Origin: Golubevia sp. BC0850
Lineage: Eukaryota; Basidiomycota; Exobasidiomycetes; Golubeviales; Golubeviaceae
Length of the DNA: 64,000 nucleotides
Assembly: GCA_012976225.1 (NCBI GenBank)
Contig: JAAVVG010000013.1
Location: forward strand, 558,001 to 622,000
Direction of reading: 5' to 3'
Of this stretch, positions 10,041 to 18,876 are shown in pieces (the first letter of the stretch is position 1; each line of letters begins with the position of its first letter). The translations under genes were made by a program, and so were the position numbers. Under the pieces are notes generated by a model. That model ran no database searches and was not told where the DNA came from. It saw only the letters and a program-made list of their open reading frames with translations.

Positions 10041-12769
10041 AGAGTTAATGCGAATATAGAAGAGAAAATGAGAGTGTGCAGGAAGGGGGAAAGCTTGAGA
10101 TAATCACCTGAGAATTGAAAACCTTGCCATCACTTCTCCCAACAACTTCTTTGAGGAACCAAAGGATCTTTCCACTGGTTTCAGAGTCTATTTTCTTCGA
10201 GTTCAATTCCCATAGCCACTTGGGTAAAGATTGAAAGAAGTTTGAAAAGTCCTTTCTTAGGGGAGAAGAAGGTAGTAGACGGAATGGAGATGAATAAGAA
10301 GGGTAGGTATGAAGCTGCTCCATTCCAATCATCAATGACAGAAAGTAAAAAGGGGAGAGAACAAGAAACTCAGAATCAGCAAGGAATGAAAGAAAAGGAA
10401 AAGGGATCCTCCTATTACTCACCACACATAGTCTAGCAATAAACTCAAAAGCCAAAACTTTCGTCTTATTGGTAGCATTCAACCCATTATAATGATTTAA
10501 CAAAGCTTTCAACACTTTGATGTCCATTGGAATCAACTCCTCTTCTTCTTTCGAATCCTTGGCTTTGCCTTTTCCTTTACCCTTTAATTTCTTCTCCTCC
10601 TCATAACCAAAACTGAATGGATGTTTCACACCAGAAATTCCATTTTCATCTTTTCCCTCTGATTGATTTCCCAATCCACTTTGTTTGTTATTGAGTAACA
10701 ACCAAATAATTGGTAATAGGTTTTTGTAAGCTTCAATACTAATCGATCCAGAAGAGACTCCCATTGGATTGTTTTGGGTAATCTTTGAAGTTTTGGTAGA
10801 TGAATTTGATTCTAAGATTTCAGTAACATAATCACCAACTCTTCTTAACATGTTTCCCATTTCATCACTTTCTTTCTCTTTTGATGAGACTTCATCATCT
10901 TTGGAATGGAAACTTATCAAACTTATCAGTTCGCAATAATTGAGATTCAGTTCTTTCATTTGATTTTCGGATTTGATAGATAACCCAGATAAGAAACTTT
11001 CATTTCGATCTTTCTCTCCAAAAGGGAAATAGACGAACATTTTGGAAAGTAAATTCTGTTGATCTTTAAGTAAAGATTTAGGTAATTTAGATGAGGGATT
11101 TGAATTCGAGCTAGATAAATTAGATTCATCAGAAAGGGTCTTGGAAATCCCTCTCCAAAGAATTAAAGAAAGTGAAACGATAGAACAAATTAAATCTGAA
11201 TCTGAATCTAACGAAAGATTACCTCTATTGTTAGAATTCGAACTTGATGGATTTTTGAACGCAGAAGTTGAAGAATCCAAAAAGGTGGTTAAAAGTAAAG
11301 GATGTAAAAGAGAAGCTAAAGTTGAATATCCATTGGAAGTTGAACTTGAAATTACCTTTTGTCGAAGGTTCTTTGATTCTTGAATTCCTTCGATTTGCAT
11401 TTCAAAATCCATGAATCCTTCACATTTGTTCAAGATAGTATTCAAATCTCCCACTCCTAATCCCCTTTCACTAACTTCAAGATCCATTAATCTATCTCCA
11501 TCTTTGTTCCCATTTGTGAAAATGGATTTGAAATCTTCATTTCCTAAATCTTGTTCAAAATCAAATGATTCGTTTGCAAGAAGATCACCTCTTAAAAACC
11601 TTCTAAAAGACTCGAAATCTGAAGAGGAGGTTCTGAATGAAGGAGCGAAAAACCAAGTTGGACAACTTATAGAGACGTCTTCTTCTTCCTGCGCGCTCAT
11701 TCCTTCACCTGCTAATCTGACAGACGAAGAGGGAGTAGTAGAAATCACCTTGACGAAATTCCCGAAACTTTTCAAAAGCAACAGTTTTGAATTGGTAGAT
11801 AAATCTGTTGAAGTAGTTGAAGCCGTTCCAAAAGTGCTACTAACAGTACCATCTGATCCATAAGAGATCCCCAACAAAGTCAAATAACATTTCAAAGTTC
11901 TTTCTCCATTTGATAGTAGACTTTCATCCTTTTCTTTTGCCCCCTCATTGTTTTTGAACAAATTGGAAGATTCCATCATCTCTTCTCCATTTCCATTTCC
12001 TTCTCTGAATGCATCTGGACAGAATGTTAGAAGTAAATCTAAAACTTTGACAGCATCTAATCTTACGTGATTGAAGATATGAGACATGGCTGAAGTTGTG
12101 AATAGAATCAAAGAGGAATGATACGGGATTAAAGAAGTTGAAGGAAGAGATTGAAAATACCATGATAAGAATTGATGTAAAGCTTTTCTTACTGGAGGTT
12201 CTTCATCTGGAATCAACCTGATAATTGATGGTAGAAGAAAGTTCAGAGTGGATTGAAGTAGATGAGGATGAAGGGTTAGAAGAGATTTGATTCCTTGAAG
12301 AGCGTCTGAAGGCAAGGCAAGGGCAAGGGAAGAAGAAGACGAAGGAAAAGGGTCAGTTCAAACGTACTATTCAACTGAGTTCCCAATGAATGAACGAGGT
12401 TAGTTATCTACCTTTCCTCTTTCCAGGATTGTAATGCCTCGTTTGAACTATCAAATCATCCAAAGTCTCGTTTCTAAAGTTTGTAGGGTTGAGATTTGAA
12501 GTTGAATGAATTGAGCTAATACTTTGTTGAGGTAAAGCTATGGTTCTAGATTTGAAGGAAGTATCAGTCGCATTGCTTGAAAGTTGTTTACCCTTACCAA
12601 GTTTCGCTTTGGTTTTCTAGGAAGGGAAGAGGGAAAGGGAAAGGGAAAGGGAGAGTAACGAAGAAGGTCAGCTTTGCTTGCTCGATCGAATCGCTGCTAC
12701 AAAACCTTGTTCAGTCGTTGAACTGACAGTGAAATCAGCTGAAGCTTTCTTCTTCTTGGATTTGGGCAT
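9749..12769 (-). CDS. IPI1: Pre-rRNA-processing protein Ipi1 (TEX10 family)
   Basis: Component of the Rix1 complex needed for ITS2 processing and late 60S maturation. Five exons: 12728-12769, 12412-12616, 10423-12305, 10108-10251, 9749-9967, giving 830 residues with consistent phases. Exon 1 (MPKSKKKKASADFT) joins exon 2 (KTKAKLGKGKQ, NATDTSFKSRTI), recreating the lysine-rich head and the N-A-T-D-T-S-F-K motif of Ipi1. Next comes the ALQGIKSLLTLHP stretch and ARM-like helices with VRKALHQFLSWYF. The first donor is GTCAGT, weaker than most here. The last exon restores the family tail around LAPFFCF and GPYSKLP. Yeast Ipi1 is far shorter; the extra length is serine/asparagine-rich. Intron 4 contains a long dinucleotide repeat. 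It diverges from ELP4 across 152 bp. Confidence 0.92.
9996..10039. repeat. (AG)22 microsatellite inside IPI1 intron 4
   Basis: An uninterrupted AG dinucleotide tract of 44 bp. In the IPI1 transcript it reads as (CU)22 and ends about 28 nt upstream of the intron's 3' splice site at 9967/9968, where a pyrimidine tract normally sits. Confidence 0.95.
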
Positions 12770-12921
12770 AATAAGACAAGAAAAGAAGGGAAGATATGGC
12801 CAATTGGGATGGAGAGGAGAAAGCGAGAAAGGAGAAGAAACTTGAAATTTTGAAATCTGAGCAGCTCTCTCTCGCACTCTCTCTCCAAAGCAGCTTCCAC
12901 TGAGTATCCACAAAAAACATA
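12770..12921. promoter_or_regulatory. Short divergent spacer between IPI1 and ELP4
   Basis: Only 152 bp separate the two divergent start codons, so the two genes probably share a bidirectional promoter. The plus strand is A/G-rich in the half near IPI1 and carries a CTCTCTCTCG run near 12870. No factor site is claimed. Confidence 0.6.
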
Positions 12922-15145
12922 ATGAGTTCTTCATTCAAGAGAAGGATACCATCCAAAACATCGAGTCTACCTTCAGGTGTTCGAGCTTCACCATCTTCAT
13001 CTACCTCTTCTTCTTCTTTACCATTATTCTCAACTGGTTTAACTGCCATTGATGATTTAATTTCAGGTAGAGGTCAACCTTCTTCTTCTTCTTTATTATT
13101 AATTCCATCGACCAATACTGCAACTTCTTTAACCAAAGATTCAGATTCTTCAGATCATTTAAGTAGAGCCGCTTCAGAACCTTATACTGAACTCATTCTA
13201 GCTTATGGTGTAGCTCAAGCCATTAACGCTAACCAGAAGGTTGTATTAGTAGGAACTGATTTACAAAGTTTCACAACAGGTTTGATGGGAAAGATAGGTC
13301 AGGAAGAGGAAGATGAGGAACTCAGAAAGAAGGAGAAGGAGAAACAGAGGGAGAGGGAGAGGAAAGCAAGTGGAGAGGCAGATGAGGAAGAGGAAGAGGA
13401 AGATGATGATGAAGAAGACAATGCAAAGCAAAGTCTATTGAATTCAAAGGGTGAAAAAATGGATATCGCTTGGAGGTATGAGAAGATGAAACAGTTTAAG
13501 ACTAGCATTGATTCTAGTCAGGCTGGCAAGGGAGGTGAGTAGCAGAGATAGTATACGATTCAACTTTCTTTTCATCCAAATAGGATCAGATTTCAAGACT
13601 TTCTTCATCTTCTTGAGAGATTGGCTTTCCAATCTGAATCGCTTTTGCTTCCTTTCGCCACCCCCCTTACCCTCTTCCTACCTTCTTCAGATGAACAAGA
13701 TCTCTTCTGCTCAGTCTATGACTTATCTAAAAGAATCTTAAAATCAAGATTGGAAGATTCTAAATCGAAAGGTTATCTTCATCTAATTGAAATCTCAAAC
13801 CATTCCAACGAATCCATTCAATCAGAAGAATTTCAAGATGATTGGGAATCAGAGAAGAAAAGACAGAAATCAAGAGAAGTCGAAGAGAACAGTTTCGATT
13901 TTGCCTTTGAAGAGATTGAGAAAGTTGTTAGAGATGCTAGGAAGAGGAGGTGAGTTTTTCTCATGGCTAGGAACTCTGAGACTTTTCTCGCTGCTAGGAA
14001 CCCTGAGGTGTTTCTGAATCTGACTTTTTAAACGCCTTTTTCTTCCTACTATTCTCTTTGGGGATCTATCAAGTAGTTCAACTTCGTCTCCATCTCAAGC
14101 TTTAAGAATCTGTATCAAATCTTTAGGATCATCAGAATGGAAAATCAAATCTCATCAATCCATTTCGAACGAGACCATCAGATTCTTATCTCGTCTAAAG
14201 ATTCTTTTGAGAGAAACTTCTTTTATCAATTCTAAGGATGTAGAACTTTCTTCTTTATGTTCTATTCACTCCTCATCAAGTTCAACTTCAAGCTCAAACC
14301 TACCTGCCCTGCCTCTAATCCTAACAACCTCTTTATCCTCTCATCTACTCTCAACCACTCCAAATTCAAATTCTCTAGCCTATCGTCTCTCTCATCAATC
14401 CGATTCTTCAATCCTTCTCTCCAATTTCTCGGTCTCTAAAATCTTGAGAACTTCTTTTCCAAGTTATACAGGTGGGGTTAAGATTGTTAAAACTCCAAGA
14501 TTAGGAACTCTTTTGGATGGAAGTATTAAGGCTTCTGTTTTGAGAGGGATGGGGAATTCACTTGCAAGTTCTGCAAGTGGATCCAGAGGAGGAGCGACGG
14601 CTGGGGCTGGGACAGGTGAAGAAGGTGGTTCAGGTGGAACTGAAAATAACTTGGCTTTTAAACTTAAGAGAAAGAAATTGGTGGTTGAAACTTTACATTT
14701 GGATATTGAAGATGAAGTTAAGGAGAGGAAACCTAAAGGTGGCAAAGGTAATTTAGATCCACCATCTAAGAAACAGGAAATCGTTCAGGAACTAGAACCT
14801 AGATCTTCAATTTCAACAAATGGAAACTCATCTTCTATTTCCAATGATTCTAATTCTACAAATCCTTCTTCTTCAATTTCTCAGCAAGTAGTGACGCCAG
14901 TTTCAAATGCAATTCCCACTAAACCTAAGAGTTTCGGTGGATTGAAAGCTCTGAGACAAAGAGGTTTAGCTGCTAAGAATCAGTCGCTTGAAGGAAATGG
15001 GGAGGTCTCAGTTGGAGTTGATGAAGGTACTTCTTCTAATGGACACGGACATGGACATGATCAGTCAAAATCTAAACCTCAAAGCAAAAATGGTATCAAA
15101 GTTCCAGTATTTAAATCTGACAAGATGAATGTCTATGAATTCTAA
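12922..15145 (+). CDS. ELP4: Elongator complex protein 4 (PAXNEB)
   Basis: RecA-like subunit of the Elp4-5-6 ring of Elongator, which is needed for the cm5-type modification of wobble uridine in tRNAs. Exons 12922-13534, 13691-13949 and 14074-15145 give 647 residues. Family marks: a basic Ser-rich head with FKRRIP, then LFSTGLTAIDDLISGRG, the L-x-T-G-x-x-x-L-D-x-x-x-G-G-G-like opening; ELILAYGVAQAINANQKVVL; DIAWRYEKMKQFK in the centre; LRICIKSLGSSEW; and near the end KRKKLVVETLHLDIE followed by FGGLKALRQRGL. A highly acidic Glu/Asp/Lys insert lies at about residues 130-180 and a Ser/Gly-rich insert near residue 420, which accounts for the extra length. As in other Elp4 proteins the P-loop is degenerate. 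Confidence 0.93.
13966..14007. repeat. Imperfect 27-bp tandem repeat in ELP4 intron 2
   Basis: The motif ctaggaactctgag at 13967 recurs as ctaggaaccctgag at 13994, a 27-bp period of under two units, all inside the intron 13950-14073. Confidence 0.6.
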
Positions 15146-16409
15146 GTAACTGTAATTCTCGAATGATCAAAGAATTCAAAGTCAACAGCTGCAAGAAAAA
15201 TCAAAAAAAGGTCCAGAAGGCCCGAACGAAATTCAACTCAAAGCCCTTCATATCTAATTATTGCCAGGTTATATCTTCTCACTCATGAACTCTTCGTTCT
15301 CTCGTTCCTAATCTCTTCAATGTATTATCACAAACCTATCTGCTCCTATTCGCAACCCCCTTTTCATTTGCAAAGATTCCATCATCAATCGAACCCAGTT
15401 TTCCCCTGCAGTTTTTTCTTGTTCAATTCCTTCTCTTGTCGATGCCTTTCTCGTATTTCTGGTCTCTCGACCATGCTCTCTGTTTCACTTTCTTCACGCA
15501 AAAGGCATCAAACAGATCTTCCTGTCTAAAGTTCTCAGATAGGAAGACTACAAGTATGCCGAGATCAAATTCACAGCCTCCCGACCCGACTCTCCCGATT
15601 GAGTTTTCTCTTCGAGTTTGGGTTTCTAGACTGCTTCTCTGCACGTTTCTTCGGTTCTTGGTTTTTGAGAAGTGAAAATAGGACGTGTTTGGAGAGGTCA
15701 ATTGTACTATGAGACGAAGGCAGGTTCCCGAAAGGGAAGGGGGTTGACATTGCGACTGGAAGATCTTTGATAGTAGCAGATTGAAAGCTCTCATTTTATT
15801 CACACAAAACATTCACACTACACACGCCCGTCACGAACCAGTCGAGATGGTTGAAGTTGAGAGAAGGTAACGCGCGTTCGCCCAGAGAGCGCGAAAGGAA
15901 GGCTACACTTTCGAATGTATTAACAGATTGGAGATCTTCGTCTGAATTTCTTGACTCTGAAATATCGTTCTTTCGATCCAAGAGTTGAACAGAAGGTCAA
16001 ATCAGAAACATCCGCTCCTGAGCGCTTGAGTCGAGATGGAATCTAATGTGTCGACGTGAGAAAGTCCCGGCCTATGGTTCCAGTGCATGCTTCTTCCGTA
16101 ACCCCTTTTGGTAATCCAGAAATCATTCTCGCGGCCTTCTTCGGATCTCAAGGAGACGAGGGGTTCAACAGGTGGCGAATGGGATTTCAACTGCCGCCGG
16201 AGATGACCGCTGGATTCCCTTTGCGGAATCGAGGTTTCTGCCTTAGAAATAGGGCATCTTTCTTTGTATTGCCTCTTCGCTTCTTGTGATTATTTTAACA
16301 AGAAGCTCCTTCTTCTTATCAACCCCGCGTCGAGACTAGCAAGAAGCTTCTTCATCTCGCTTTCACTCAAAGTCTCGATCTTTAACCCCTTCCCTTCAAA
16401 CTTGTAGGG
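15146..16409. other. Intergenic, 1.26 kb
   Basis: Between the ELP4 stop and a small plus-strand gene. A minus-strand frame of 129 codons (15423-15812) is open but has no recognisable motif and I treat it as chance. The last 150 bp before 16410 are the expected leader of the small gene. Confidence 0.4.
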
Positions 16410-16739
16410 ATGGCAGGTGCATTAGGTAAAATTGAGGGAATCGTTGGGCACATGGGAGGAGAAGAAGGAGGAAAAATGGCCTCGTTCGTCGGAAAAGTAG
16501 GAGACGATGGCGCAAAAGGAGAGATCAGAAGCACCAGTAGAATTATTGGAATGGAGATGGCGGGAGGAAATCCGGATACAAATGATAACAAAGACAAATC
16601 TCAAGCTACTCCTACTACTCAAGAACAACTACAACAAGTAGCTCCTCCTGAGCAAACTGCTCAACCGGACAATCAAACTCAGCAGGACAATCCAGGTGGT
16701 GATCAAGAAGACGATTGTTGCGATTGGATTTGCAGTTAA
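16410..16739 (+). CDS. Small hydrophilic protein with cysteine-rich tail
   Basis: Unrecognised. A single exon of 109 codons, preceded by a TC-rich leader and a tight ATG context. Three parts are visible: a Gly/Met/Lys-rich head (residues 1-48, starts MAGALGKIEGIVGHMGGEEG), a Gln/Asn/Pro/Asp-rich disordered middle (about 50-98), and a short acidic tail DDCCDWICS. There is no signal peptide or membrane segment. Three cysteines within the last seven residues are not a CaaX box, but could be palmitoylated or bind metal. The biased but purposeful composition and sharp end suggest a real gene; function unknown. Confidence 0.5.
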   Translation: MAGALGKIEGIVGHMGGEEGGKMASFVGKVGDDGAKGEIRSTSRIIGMEMAGGNPDTNDNKDKSQATPTTQEQLQQVAPPEQTAQPDNQTQQDNPGGDQEDDCCDWICS

Positions 16740-17300
16740 ATCTGTGACGATTATACTTCTTTTCAGGCGGGTCAACTTACGAATGGAAGATCAGATGACT
16801 TTCATGATAGAGGTCTTGATCCTTTGAGTCTATAACTCCTTTCCCTCTCTCTTCGCTCCAGAATCTGCCAATGATCCTTGACTCATCTGAAACTTGAGTT
16901 CAGATTTCTTCTTGGAAAGAGGAAAGATCAACGCAAAATCGCAAAGAGTCAAGTTCAAATCAAACATCCATTCAGTCATTCTCAAATCAAAGAATCTCGA
17001 GATCTTGTCCTCCTCCTTTTGATTTTTGTTCAAACTTTCTCCCTTTCTTCATTGTTATTTTTTGCTTTTTCTACTCTTTTCATTCATCTTTTCTTTTCCA
17101 AACCCTCTCCCTTTTATCGATTTCATTCTGTCTTGTGTTGATTGCGGAACTCTTTGAAGAGACAACCATACGTCAAGCAAAAACCAAGAGAGAGGTCCCT
17201 CCAGAACTTAGGATTGGAAGGACAAAATGAAAGAAAGGATTGCGCTGATGGGATGCGGATGGATAGGCTGGAGCAAACAAAAACGCAAAAAATTAAATCA
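16740..17300. other. Intergenic, 3' of tRNA-Lys copy A
   Basis: 561 bp between the small gene and the tRNA 3' end. The A-rich tract at about 17280-17296 reads as a T run on the tRNA strand just after the tRNA end and fits an RNA polymerase III terminator. Nothing else is seen. Confidence 0.5.
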
Positions 17301-17428
17301 CTCCCAACGTGGGACTCGAACCCACAGCCTTGCGATGAAACCAACGTGTGAAAGCGTTGAAGGTCTGGATGCCCGAAGGGACTCTCTTAATTAAGAGTCG
17401 CACGCTCTGCCAATTGAGCCAGCCGGGA
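17301..17428 (-). tRNA. tRNA-Lys(CUU), copy A, with 55-nt intron
   Basis: The 5' end is UCCCGGC and pairs with GUUGGGA before discriminator G at 17301. The D arm is GCTC-AATTGGCA-GAGC; the anticodon stem is TGCGA/TCGCA with loop CTCTTAA, so the anticodon is CUU; the T arm is GTGGG-TTCGAGT-CCCAC. A 55-nt intron interrupts the loop after A37, the standard position. The intron starts ATTAAGAG, so its TTAAGAG pairs with the anticodon loop, as is common in intron-containing pre-tRNAs. Spliced length is 73 nt, and discriminator G suits lysine. A T run follows. A nearly identical copy lies at 57536-57663. Confidence 0.95.
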
Positions 17429-17504
17429 CGTTAAGTGATCATGTATTGAAATCTCCAAGTTTGCAAATCATATAAGTTGCAGCAATTCATCAGATCTCTT
17501 CATG

Positions 17505-18096
17505 TCAAAACTCCAATTCAACTTTTCAGGAGATTCTCAGACTCTCCAAATCCTCATTACTCCAACATCGTCTGCTTCAAGCTCAATAGTTCAAACCAAT
17601 GGGATATCTTCAAATTCTGACTCCTAGTTTTCTGGCTGCACTCAGTAGTCAGATGGGCAAGATCTAGAAGAGGATCGAGACCAGAATTTCAATACCCACC
17701 AACCACTTCAGCCTTCAATCTCAGAGTCAGCGCTGTCTTTAAGAAACTCCAGATTACGCGTCAACTTCTAGACAAAGGAACTTCAATCTGATGTTCCCTT
17801 CCATTCCTCTTTCATTTTTCGAGTACCTAGAAGAATTTTCCTCGCCCCTTCTTTCATCTAGGTAGATCATACCCTTCAACAAAGTACTGATTGTTTTCAC
17901 TGGAATTTTGTTCTAGTGGGTAGGGGTCCAGCAGGTACGTGGCTGCTGGATCAGATGTATCAATTGCATCGGAGTCCCACACTTGCTTCACTTTGCTCTT
18001 CGGATCAGGTGTCGCGTGCGTAAAAAGCATTCCATCATCCCAAGCTCAATTGAGAAAAGAAAACAAAAGAAAACGAAAAAAAGGGCTATTCCAGGG
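17505..18096. other. Segment present only in tRNA-Lys copy A
   Basis: About 590 bp inside duplication copy A with no counterpart in copy B. No gene, repeat ends or target-site duplication recognised. Confidence 0.4.
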
Positions 18097-18460
18097 TTAG
18101 AGGTTTGGAAGATATTGAGGTTGGTATTTTGCATCTTGTAGAGGGTCGTCCAAATCCGAAATGAGTGAATTCGTGTTTTTGGCGTCGATCACTCCCACTT
18201 GCGTCCTCTCTTTGGCATTTTCGAAGCTCAGAAAAAGAAAGAGAGATAAATAATGTCTCAACTTGAAGAAATTGTGGGAAGGAAAGAAGCCAGAGCGTGC
18301 TAGCTTCACCTTTGCTTAGCCATTTTGCCGGAGAACCAGCTCAATCTGTTTTTTCTTTTTCAATTATCCTTTTCTCAACTTTCGCTTCCCAATTGTCCTA
18401 TTCGTACTCAATTCTTCAATGGTTGTTTTCCTGTAACTTTGATACTTTATCTTTGAGTCT
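18097..18460 (-). pseudogene. Gene fragment linked to tRNA-Lys copy A
   Basis: Two pieces that match pieces beside tRNA copy B. The first begins after a CAG acceptor-like site at 18461-18463 and reads RLKDKVSKLQENN, coiled-coil-like. The second, 18229 down to a TAA at 18097, contains AKERTQVGVIDAK and DPLQDAKYQPQY. Copy B reads AKERTQVGVADAE and HPLQDAKYQPTY. Differences between copies fall in a way that keeps the frame open and many residues conservative. Here the frame ends about 22 codons earlier than in copy B because of a one-base difference, and the first piece meets stops, so copy A looks decayed. The family is not recognised. Confidence 0.45.
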
Positions 18461-18520
18461 CTGGAATGCAACTGCTTCGATATGTTTAAAAAAAAACACT
18501 AGAGCCTTCTACCCTCCACT

Positions 18521-18876
18521 AACTGTAATTTCCGGAATGGCGAGACTTCTTTCAAGAGGACTACATTTCTGATTCGCTAGAGAAGCTTAGTCGCAACAAA
18601 ACATAGAGATTAGGAAGACTCAAGAGGATTACAGCTCTCATTCTCCTTCCATATGAAGATTCGATAATGAGGTAGGCAGAAACTTCCCAATAGGAGGATA
18701 GATATTCCGTCCTGATTGAAGACATAATTCAAGCGACTGCAGTAACAGAGAAGAGTAAATCAAACTCAGATAGTTTCAAACCGATGTATCTTGTATAGAC
18801 ACTCCCTACTCATTTAAGTTACACTTGTAGTTGAAAGCCTGGAAATATGTACATGTTAGATGATCTGATGACCTTT
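18521..18876. other. Intergenic, 3' of the helicase
   Basis: 356 bp after the helicase stop. No coding signal recognised. Confidence 0.4.

Larger units (their letters stand above)
17301..18520. repeat. Segmental duplication, copy A (with tRNA-Lys)
   Basis: Same-orientation partner of 57536-58200. Matching blocks by eye: the tRNA itself (two differences noticed), the 75 bp upstream of it (17429-17505 against 57664-57738), a block at 18115-18240 against 57820-57945, and a block at 18415-18480 against 58125-58190. Copy A holds about 550 bp between the first and second upstream blocks that copy B lacks. The divergence implies an old event. Confidence 0.8.

Noticed and set aside
11411-11863. 150-codon plus-strand frame
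   Set aside because: Antisense to the large IPI1 exon, which has clear family sequence and consistent splicing.
15423-15812. 129-codon minus-strand open frame in the ELP4 downstream spacer
   Set aside because: No motif, and frames on both strands are equally open; treated as chance.
18481-18500. A-run near 18487 as a retroposed poly-A tail
   Set aside because: A matching A-run occurs at the same place in duplication copy B, so it belongs to the old segment, and no retrocopy is recognisable beside it.
17301-18520. tRNA-linked duplication as solo LTRs or a SINE
   Set aside because: No terminal TG/CA pair, no target-site duplication and no poly-A or box-type SINE tail. The shared blocks include exon-like coding sequence.
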